From positions 62,001-126,000 of the forward strand of contig JASAND010012457.1 in the NCBI GenBank assembly GCA_030248195.1: DNA of 64,000 nt, in the 5' to 3' direction. Below, piece after piece: positions 57,456 through 64,000 of this stretch. The notes beneath the pieces were generated by a model. It was not told the origin of the DNA. It saw only the letters and a program-made list of their open reading frames with translations, and did no database searches. A program made the translations under genes and the position numbers. Each line of letters opens with the position of its first letter. The first letter of the stretch is position 1. This DNA comes from Trissonchulus latispiculum. Its lineage: Eukaryota > Nematoda > Enoplea > Enoplida > Ironidae.

Positions 57456-57590
57456 CGCCTTTTATAGTTGTTCTCAATGACGTCATTCCATTGACGTCAT
57501 GATTGCAATGATTACACAATCCATGATTGCAATGATTACGCAATCAATGATTGCATGATTACGCAATCAATGATTACGCAATAACTATTT
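57456..57590. promoter_or_regulatory. Divergent Polinton promoter with TATA box, two CRE palindromes and C/EBP-like sites
   Basis: On the minus strand TATAAAAGG (57458-57466) lies about 40 bases before the polymerase ATG. TGACGTCA occurs at 57478-57485 and 57492-57499. ATTACGCAAT occurs at 57535-57544, 57558-57567 and 57573-57582, with the variant ATTACACAAT at 57511-57520; ATTGCAAT blocks lie between. These match CREB/ATF and C/EBP-type bZIP sites. A TATTTAAG at about 57586 could serve the rightward transcript. Confidence 0.65.
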
Positions 57591-57614
57591 AAGACAATAA
57601 CTTGTCAAATAACA

Positions 57615-57707
57615 ATGAACAAACACCTGATTGCAACATTGGTTGTAGCAGTACTTGCTACTGTATTCTTGTGTAAATTATCATGTCAATGTAAGACAAA
57701 GTCTTGA
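57615..57707 (+). CDS. Small membrane peptide, 30 residues
   Basis: ATG 57615 to TGA 57707. The sequence is almost all hydrophobic (LIATLVVAVLATVFLC), followed by a Cys/Lys tail (KLSCQCKTKS), i.e. a single-span membrane peptide. It is the first ORF downstream of the divergent promoter. Short hydrophobic ORFs occur in adintoviruses, but I cannot assign a family; it could be chance. Confidence 0.4.
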   Translation: MNKHLIATLVVAVLATVFLCKLSCQCKTKS

Positions 57708-57764
57708 ATCAGCAGCACTTTACCCCATGTTAATGAGTCTTGGAATGTTGATCTTGGCTACAGA

Positions 57765-58076
57765 ATGGCTCTCGATAAGAAAATTTATGAAGATGAAGTT
57801 GAACTCAGGGTTGTCATAGAAACTGGAGTGAATCCTCATGCTACGTGTGGTGAGCGCCTCCTAATGCTGGAAGATATGTGTGCAGACATATTCCGAAGAC
57901 TAAACTTTAATGGATCTGTGGTTGGACAATGCCAAGTTGGTCCGCATACTAGAAAATTTTATTGGAAATCACCAGCTACAACTGACTTAACTCATGTATT
58001 ATTGCGACTTGATATCGAAAAGGTATTTGACAATGACTCATCGATTGTTTGCTTCTTCTTTGACCTACTGACCTAA
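57765..58076 (+). CDS. Polinton ORF of unknown function (103 aa)
   Basis: Good start context, acidic and Leu/Val-rich, with no recognisable motif or membrane segment. It lies between the divergent promoter and the next ORF on the same strand. Confidence 0.5.
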   Translation: MALDKKIYEDEVELRVVIETGVNPHATCGERLLMLEDMCADIFRRLNFNGSVVGQCQVGPHTRKFYWKSPATTDLTHVLLRLDIEKVFDNDSSIVCFFFDLLT

Positions 58077-58157
58077 TTTCAAACAGATATAAGCAAATAA
58101 ATTGGAACCTTAATTAGTTTGTATGGATTCTGTCGTGCGTGTTGCGGTTTCGGAGCT

Positions 58158-58766
58158 ATGTCGAGGTTCAAACTCAAGGCTATTGCGGAACAAAATGCGA
58201 AACTGACGCGGGGGAAGACGAGTGAAAATGGTGATAATGATTCCAGCTCTGAAGATGAAAGTAATAAGCTTAGTTCCTACTGGCCGCCTTCTGCAGCGCC
58301 ATGGGTTCCACCACCGCAACCACAGAAGAATTTATACGAGTCCTTTGTTGCGGAGATGATGGCAGTCACCAACTCTGAACCAACAGCACCCTGGGAGCGA
58401 CTCTATTTACTTGGTTTTGCCAAAGAAGTGGAGCGTTTGGCTAGATATTTCTCAAAAGTCAGCTTTGAATGTCTTGGATGTCTGCTGACGTGTCTTTCAC
58501 AACAAGACCATACTTGTCTGGATACATATCGAAACTACTTGGATAGTCACTTTCAATATTTGGTTGAAGAAGCTGTCACTATGGAAGATGTGATGAAGAG
58601 AACAAACGTGTCTATCGACATGACTGAACCTGAACAGTGGGATGTCTGTTCTGTTGACTTTAACTGTAGAACCATATGGCGTCCTTTGATTTATCTTGCT
58701 ATTCTTAAAGACTATGTAATGTTCCCTATTGAATGGAGAAAAGCTGTTGACAGTGTGCATATGTAA
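58158..58766 (+). CDS. Polinton ORF of unknown function (about 202 aa)
   Basis: The open frame begins upstream at 58119, but the first ATG is 58158. It has a basic N-terminus (MSRFKLKAIAEQNAKL), a Ser/Asp/Glu-rich and then Pro-rich linker (SSSEDESN, PPPQPQ), and a folded-looking C-terminal half with several Cys and Trp (CLGCLLTCLSQQ, WDVCSVDFNC, WRPLIYLAIL). I do not recognise it. Position before the ATPase gene. Confidence 0.55.
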   Translation: MSRFKLKAIAEQNAKLTRGKTSENGDNDSSSEDESNKLSSYWPPSAAPWVPPPQPQKNLYESFVAEMMAVTNSEPTAPWERLYLLGFAKEVERLARYFSKVSFECLGCLLTCLSQQDHTCLDTYRNYLDSHFQYLVEEAVTMEDVMKRTNVSIDMTEPEQWDVCSVDFNCRTIWRPLIYLAILKDYVMFPIEWRKAVDSVHM

Positions 58767-58821
58767 CTGTTGTATAATGTATATAAGCAATTACTGTATG
58801 TGTAAATTATTGTAAATAAAC

Positions 58822-59421
58822 ATGGATGTGCGTCTCAAGTGTCCATTTAGCATGTTAGTGGTAGGACCATCTGGTAGTGGCAAGTCTCAATTTACGTCTA
58901 AGCTGTTAGCGAGTAGGTACCTAATGAAGGACTCTCCTACGAGGGTAGTTTGGTGCTATAGTGTTTGGCAGCCACTTTACAACAATCTGGACTATGAGTT
59001 TAGACAAGGCTTGCCAGATGAGGAGCTATTGAAGGAAGGAAATATGCTTTTAGTCTTAGATGATCTAATGAGCGAGTCACCAGAAGTGTTGGCAAATGTT
59101 TTCACAAAGTACAGCCATCACTACAACATCAGTTGCATTGCCTTACTGCAGAACCTGTTTCCAAAGAATTATCGGACTATATCTCTGAACGCAAACTATA
59201 TAGTTCTGATGAAAAATACTCGCGATCGGGCTCAAATCAGTCACTTGGCGAGACAGGTATTTCCAGGCAAGGGTAAATTTCTGATTGAAGCCTTTGAAGA
59301 CGCCACTAAAGAGCCCTATTCCTATTTGCTACTGGACTTTAAACCCGAATCACATGACCAGACTCGGGTTATAAGTGGCATTCTTCCTGGAGAAGAGCCC
59401 GTAGCCTATATAAGCAAGTAA
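58822..59421 (+). CDS. Polinton genome-packaging ATPase (A32/FtsK-HerA type)
   Basis: 199 codons. Walker A GPSGSGKS at residues 14-21 and Walker B LLVLDDLM near residue 75. YSHHYNISCIALLQNLF and DATKEPYSYLLLDF are the conserved downstream motifs of this family. It pumps genomic DNA into capsids in related viruses. Length is usual for the family, and the gene looks intact. Confidence 0.9.
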   Translation: MDVRLKCPFSMLVVGPSGSGKSQFTSKLLASRYLMKDSPTRVVWCYSVWQPLYNNLDYEFRQGLPDEELLKEGNMLLVLDDLMSESPEVLANVFTKYSHHYNISCIALLQNLFPKNYRTISLNANYIVLMKNTRDRAQISHLARQVFPGKGKFLIEAFEDATKEPYSYLLLDFKPESHDQTRVISGILPGEEPVAYISK

Positions 59422-59428
59422 AAATTTG

Positions 59429-59776
59429 ATGCAATCATTCAGTATGGGTTTATATCGTCTGCGTAAACACTATAAAAAGCTACACTCTGTAGCTGGAACT
59501 TCTCCTACTCAACGCAAGTCTCTACTTCATAGCTCCAGCGACGACTTTCACCGGTGTATTTGCGAATGCGCACTGAATGTGCTCAAGGGAAATATTCCTA
59601 TATCTGCAGATCAAAAGAAACGTCTAAGTCGTCATAAGGAAGTCCTCAGGAAGATTACTAATCCTAGGAGTGGTCTAAAGCATAAGCGAAAGCTCATTGT
59701 ACAAAGTGGTGGTAACTTTCTGCTTGCTCTCATACCAGCAATTGCAGGAGCGATTGGCTCACTACTAGGAAGATGA
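59429..59776 (+). CDS. Polinton small capsid-associated protein with C-terminal hydrophobic segment
   Basis: 115 codons from ATG 59429. A Lys/Arg-rich middle, the conserved CECALNVLKGNIPI stretch and a C-terminal amphipathic/hydrophobic segment (FLLALIPAIAGAIGSLLG) preceded by IVQSGG. This layout recurs in Polintons and adintoviruses, where such tails have been compared with membrane-active peptides; that function is inference. The stop overlaps the next ATG. Confidence 0.65.
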   Translation: MQSFSMGLYRLRKHYKKLHSVAGTSPTQRKSLLHSSSDDFHRCICECALNVLKGNIPISADQKKRLSRHKEVLRKITNPRSGLKHKRKLIVQSGGNFLLALIPAIAGAIGSLLGR

Positions 59777-60617
59777 CAAGCTTCAGGAAAATGAAACTAG
59801 TACCATACGATAGCAACTGGAAGCAACCTGTTGCTAACAAGTTGACACAGCTAAGAAATGATATTTTATTATCTCATATATTTTATCATGAAGGCAATAT
59901 TTTATCTCATGAAGGAAATGATGAAACAGTGAAGAAGTTTCAACAGCTGTTGTCTCAATATAGTCATTACCTTGGTAAGACACCAAAGGTAAATCGTAAA
60001 CCTGAAGCACTTGTGTCAAAGACGTTTGATGATGTTGACTTTGCTAGTTTCTCTGACGATGAACCGACGATTGATGAACAAACGATTGATGAACAGGAAT
60101 TGACTGCAGTAACAGATCAACTCGCTCGAAATCCAGACATACGTGGAATGAGACTGGAGAAATACTGTTCCACAATGTGCGAGTGCCAAACACTAACATT
60201 GTGAACTTGCTTGAATCTCATCTTACTGGAACAGCAGGAGAACCTGGTCAGCCTATATTTGAAGCTGCCCCTCAAGAGATGCTAGTGGATCAACCATCTC
60301 GAAAAAGAGAGGCTGCTCCACAAGATGAAGCTATAAAAAGACAGCGTTTAGGACACGAAACTACCAGTAATCAGAAGGCTATTCATAGACGCTGGCAAAG
60401 AAAGCAACTGGCGGCAAAGCAGCACTTTAAGAAACGACGTTTAATTGCAAAGCAGTTGGTCAGACCAAAGTATCTTGGTAAACGGCGGCTGGATCCTGAA
60501 AAGTATTTAGCAAAGCGACCTACTATTGAACACCGATTCTACACAATTCATCAACCTAAATGGATCGGGAGCACCAAGTTGAAGGAAAGCGTGTCAAGTC
60601 AAAAGGAGGTCCTTTGA
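59773..60617 (+). pseudogene. Polinton accessory/core protein gene, frameshifted
   Basis: 59773-60204 encodes MKLVPYDSNW..., an acidic region (DDEPTIDEQTIDEQE) and ends CSTMCECQTLTL in the wrong frame. 60177-60617 continues in another frame with RVPNTNIVNLLESHL and then a very basic tail (Lys/Arg-rich, like a core protein). The second frame has no ATG at its start, and the overlap is 28 bases, so one gene with an indel near 60175 is the simplest reading. Programmed frameshifting is the alternative. Confidence 0.6.
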
Positions 60618-60705
60618 TGAAGCGTGCAAAAATTGTCAATTTTGCAAAACGTAAACGAAAGGAGGACTGGCCAGAACGTCTTGAGCCCAAGTCTAAAAGG
60701 TTTAG

Positions 60706-61419
60706 ATGGATTTAAATCGTCTCTATTACACTCCTGGCCTACCTACAGCATATTCAGGAGTATCTCGTCTGGTCAAAGCAGTTAAAGACAGGAAGAAAGT
60801 CAAAGCATGGCTACTTCGTCAAGATCCATATACTCTTCACAAACAGGCAAGAAAGAAGCTAAGCATCGAACCTAGAGTCTATGTTCCTGGAATTGATGCA
60901 CAGTGGGCGGCTGATTTGTGTGACATGGGTAATATAGCTAAATACAACGATGGATTCCGTTACATGCTGACAGTGATTGATGTGTTTTCCAAGTATGCCT
61001 GGGCCAAGCCTGTGAGAACAAAAGGTGGAAAAGATGTTACTGAAGCTTTCCAGAAGATTCTAATTGGAACTATTCGAAGACCTGAAAAGTTGGAAACTGA
61101 CCGTGGGAAGGAGTTTTACAACCACGATTTCCAACATATGCTCAGTCTTTACGATATTGATCACTTTTCAACATACAGTGTTCATAAAAGTGCTACCATA
61201 GAAAGGTTCAACAGAACCCTAAAGAATTTGCTGTATAGATATTTTACAGCAAAGAGCACTTATCGATGGCTGGATGTTTTACTTGATATGCTGCAAACTT
61301 ACAATTCGCGTCAACATAGAAGTAAAGATGGCTCCAAAGGACGTGAACGCCTCAAACGAAGCAATAGTATACAACAACTTGTACAAGAAAAAGGTGAAAA
61401 GAGAAGAGAGGCTGTATGA
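60706..61419 (+). pseudogene. Polinton integrase, main part
   Basis: DDE core: WAADLCDM (first Asp), LETDRGKEF (second Asp), ATIERFNRTLK (Glu). VIDVFSKYAWAKPV lies between. The reading frame leaves homology near 61320 (YNSRQHRS then out of frame) and continues in the next entry, consistent with a one-base deletion. Retrovirus-type integrase of Polintons, which inserts the element with 6-bp target duplications. Confidence 0.85.
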
Positions 61420-61753
61420 AGGACAGCTGGTTAGAATGAGCAAAGTGAAGGCACTCTTTGAGAAGGGCTATCTACCAAGCTATACTGAAGAATTGTTTAC
61501 GATTAGTGAGGTTATACCAGGTCATCCAAATCGCTATGTCCTAAAGAATTTCATGGATGAAACTATAAAAGGAAAATTTGTTGCCCAAGAACTTCAACCA
61601 GTCGACAAAGACTCTGACGACATTTGGAAGATTGAAAAGATTTTGCGAACAAGGAAAGGTCCTCAAGGTATTGAATACTTGGTCAAGTGGCAAGGATATC
61701 CAGCAAAGTTTAATTCATATGTTAAAGAAGGCGACATTGTCAATCTAGCGTGA
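61274..61753 (+). pseudogene. Polinton integrase C-terminal part with chromodomain
   Basis: In-frame homology begins about 61325 with KMAPKDVNASNEAIVY, a conserved stretch following the core. The end is a chromodomain: WKIEKILRTRKGPQGIEYLVKWQGYP with FNSYV. Chromodomains in such integrases guide insertion to modified chromatin. Separated from the main part by the frameshift. Confidence 0.85.
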
Positions 61754-62511
61754 TGTATCTATTTCTACCATCCAACAGTTCAATGGATCATTTTCCTGAT
61801 AACACGTTGGCAAACTTTCGAGTGAAATTGGCTAAACCGTTGATCTTACATGGACAACATGAAGTGGCTCTAGTGGAGTTGATTTATCCAAACTCATTCC
61901 TAACCTTCCAATCATCAGATGCCACAATATATTTTCATGGCGACAAAGAGGCAGACTACAAGGTCATAGGCAAGATTGTCTTGCGATCTGGTCATTATTC
62001 ATCAGCTGAAGAACTCGTTGAACAATTGAGTCCATTTGATGAAATGGGTGTACACATTGACTGGGTACCAGAGAAGAAACGTTACCGCGTCAAATACAAT
62101 AATCCAAAAGATTTTCACCACATATCCCTCAGTCCAGTACTATCCTACATTCTTGGCTTCAATTCTGGATCTAATTATTTCCATTTCTACTCTGAATCAA
62201 CCTACGCTGACTTTCCTCCTAACTTTGGGAGTGTGCAAAATAGTATGTTTGTTTACTCTGACTTGGTTGACCATCAGAGAGTTGGAGATGCCATGGCACC
62301 GTTGCTTCGAGTGGTAAATACCTCAACCAATACTCCTGGAATAACTATTTCTGAAAAGTATATAAAGCCCTACTATCTGGACATGGCCAAGTCATCGGTT
62401 GATGTCGTCCATATCCAAATCAGAACATCAAGTGGCCTACCATTTCCATTTCTAAGCAGCAGTCCTTTAATCTTGAAACTTCATATTAGACCAAAGCTGC
62501 TGGCATCATAA
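61753..62511 (+). CDS. Polinton minor capsid (penton-type) protein
   Basis: 252 codons from ATG 61753. YLFLPSNSSMDHFPDNTLANFRVKL at the start, HEVALVELIYP, and the end LPFPFLSSSPLILKLHIRPK match the single-jelly-roll minor capsid proteins of Polintons, which form capsid vertices. The frame is intact. The stop shares a base with the next ATG (TAATG). Confidence 0.85.
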   Translation: MYLFLPSNSSMDHFPDNTLANFRVKLAKPLILHGQHEVALVELIYPNSFLTFQSSDATIYFHGDKEADYKVIGKIVLRSGHYSSAEELVEQLSPFDEMGVHIDWVPEKKRYRVKYNNPKDFHHISLSPVLSYILGFNSGSNYFHFYSESTYADFPPNFGSVQNSMFVYSDLVDHQRVGDAMAPLLRVVNTSTNTPGITISEKYIKPYYLDMAKSSVDVVHIQIRTSSGLPFPFLSSSPLILKLHIRPKLLAS

Positions 62512-62927
62512 TGTATTCTCACGATCAACAGATGATGAATGACTATTATGCAAACCAGGCATCTGGTAATCTTGCATACTTTTCGGGACCATCAATCCAA
62601 CAAGGACATGGGTTGGGTGGTCTGTTTGGTAGCTTATTCAGAGGCGTGGTACCCTTCTTCACCAAGACCGTTGCTCCTCTATTAAGGTCTGGTGCTAAAG
62701 CAATCGGTCAAGAAGCTCTGAGAACTGGAGTCAATGTTGCTCACGACATTGTAAGAGGTGAGGATCCACTGGAGTCATTGGAAACTAGAGGAAACCAAGT
62801 TGGTCTCAGGCTTGGACATAAAGCAGTGAATAAGATTATGGGTAAAAGACCAACACCTCGAAAAGGTATAAAAGGGGCAAAAAGACAACGACATCAAGAC
62901 ATATTCAGTAATGGCTCTGATTCATGA
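62511..62927 (+). CDS. Polinton virion-associated protein
   Basis: 138 codons: a Gly-rich region (GHGLGGLFGSLFRGVVPFF), then GAKAIGQEALRTGVNVAHDIV and a basic C-terminus (RPTPRKGIKGAKRQRHQ). This pattern recurs directly upstream of the major capsid gene in Polintons and resembles adenovirus-like internal proteins. The function is inferred from position. Its stop overlaps the ATG of the capsid gene (ATGA). Confidence 0.7.
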   Translation: MYSHDQQMMNDYYANQASGNLAYFSGPSIQQGHGLGGLFGSLFRGVVPFFTKTVAPLLRSGAKAIGQEALRTGVNVAHDIVRGEDPLESLETRGNQVGLRLGHKAVNKIMGKRPTPRKGIKGAKRQRHQDIFSNGSDS

Positions 62928-64000
62928 GCGGTCCTGTCCTTGCGTCTCCACACAGTTGGATATCTCTTCAAGCTGCCAGGTACTCAGACAAGTCAGGAGA
63001 AGAGCAACTATGTACCCTACTATCCTTTGGCAAATACAACTGATGGCGGACCAATAGAGTTTGACATAAAGCCATCTCCTCATTATACAGATCTGTCTGA
63101 TACGAGGCTCTATATTGCAGCCAAGATTGTACTAGCTGGTGGAAATGCGTTTGCTAATGATGTAAAAGTAGCACCAGTTAATATGCTACTACACGCACTT
63201 TTTTCCAAGGTGGATGTCCATGTTTGTAATCGAATGATCACTCAAAGTACAGGAACGTATCCATGGAAGGCGGCATTTGAGACTCTACTAAACTTTGGTA
63301 GTGATGCTAAAGGAAGTCAGCTAAGCTCAATCTTATACTATAAAGATACAGAAATGGAAGATGTGAATGCAGCAGCATCTGCGAGTAATACTGGACTAGC
63401 GAAGCGTTGGGTACGGACAGCAGGCAGTAGGCTGTTTGAACTTTATGGACCTCTTCATGTGGATTTGTTCTTTCAAGACAAGTATCTATTGAGTAATGTA
63501 CCTATTCGGATCAAGCTGATAAGAAGTTCTCCAGAGTTTTGTTTAATGTCTGGAGAGGATGTGACTCAGAAGTTTAAGATTGAAATCAGTGAAGCTATAC
63601 TTTGGGTTCGACATGTGCAGATTGCTCCAAGCGTATCACTGGCTCATGAAAAGGCACTATCTCTTGGGAATGCACTATATCCTGTCAACAGAACCGAGAT
63701 TGAAGTGCTTACAGTTCCCTTCAACACTCGATCTGCATCACGTGACAATTTCTTTGCTGGGCACATACCAAAGAAGCTGGTGTTTGCAATGATTACGAAT
63801 AACGCTATGAATGGGCGTTACAGCAACAACCCGTTTAACTTTCAAACATTCGATTTGGACAATTTGGAGTTAACTATTGATGGAGAACCGGTGGCGGGAT
63901 GTCCTATGAAACTTAGTGACAAACGGATGATCAGAGCGTATGCAAACCTATTTAACGTGAAGAACAAGTCCTACTCTGACTCTGGAACAGATATAAGCTA
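62924..64000 (+). pseudogene. Polinton major capsid protein (double jelly roll), disrupted near its start and cut by the window edge
   Basis: From about 62950 one frame is open to the window end and carries DGGPIEFDI, VAPVNMLLHALFSKVDVHV, YGPLHVDLFFQDKYLL and NNPFNFQTFDLDNLELTIDG, typical of Polinton major capsid proteins. The ATG at 62924 is in a different frame. Between them a 5-base duplication (GTCCT) and a further small indel displace the frame, so the protein cannot start normally. The 3' end is beyond 64000. Confidence 0.85.

Larger units (their letters stand above)
54537..64000. mobile_element. Polinton/Maverick (adintovirus-like) element, defective, right end beyond the window
   Basis: Polymerase B on the minus strand, then a plus-strand block with packaging ATPase, small capsid-associated proteins, chromodomain integrase, minor and major capsid proteins. 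This is the diagnostic Polinton gene set. Genes abut or overlap (ATGA at 59773, TAATG at 62511). Breaks occur in polymerase, the basic protein region, integrase and the start of the major capsid gene. The cysteine protease is not seen and may lie to the right or be lost. Left boundary not determined. Confidence 0.9.

Overview
The window is eukaryotic, almost certainly from an invertebrate animal. Genes are split by GT-AG introns with matching phases, intergenic DNA is AT-rich, and most of the sequence is transposable elements. I cannot name the species. About a quarter of the window is one cellular gene and its introns. It is a plus-strand gene (exons from 16845 to 30372) for a hydantoinase/oxoprolinase-type protein fused to a DUF917 domain, with its 5' exons missing from view. 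Traces of a DEG/ENaC channel gene lie at 46.3-48.2 kb (minus).

Left part (1-16.3 kb): the edge holds the N-terminal half of a Penelope-like retroelement whose GIY-YIG endonuclease precedes the RT region (Naiad-type order, minus strand). Next comes a large, decayed Ty3/Gypsy-type element on the plus strand, with an unusual order. It has an Arg/Gly/Asn-rich Gag tail, an Env-like membrane glycoprotein ORF, then Pol (two retropepsin-like domains in tandem, RT, RNase H, integrase) ending in an OTU cysteine-protease domain. Two paralogous Cys-rich accessory ORFs of unknown function follow. Pol has three frameshifts and Env one in-frame stop. An LTR-like block, a primer-binding-site-like sequence and two strong hairpins lie further downstream.

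Middle (16.8-30.4 kb): the cellular gene. One intron holds an intact, very young Gypsy element (105/107-bp LTRs, one 1311-codon gag-pol frame), a tRNA-derived SINE and a 301-bp tandem repeat.

30.4-48.3 kb: a gene-poor stretch with well-delimited DNA transposons. These are a 946-bp TIR element with 8-bp target duplication, a 2345-bp MULE-like element (10-bp target duplication, inverted arrays of about 18-21-bp units) carrying a spliced FLYWCH zinc-finger gene and a tRNA-Lys-like gene, and a 2.3-kb integrase-type TIR element with an internal deletion and a nested MITE. A mini LTR element (deleted Gypsy) and a near-identical 431-bp tandem duplication follow.

Right part (52.9-64 kb): an unrecognised GC-rich minus-strand gene, then most of a Polinton/Maverick (adintovirus-like) element. 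Its protein-primed type B DNA polymerase runs leftward and is interrupted. The morphogenesis module runs rightward: packaging ATPase, small capsid-associated proteins, chromodomain integrase, minor capsid and major capsid, which is cut by the window edge. The divergent promoter carries a TATA box, two CRE palindromes and a cluster of C/EBP-like sites. Several Polinton genes are frameshifted, so this copy is defective. No adenain-type protease is visible.
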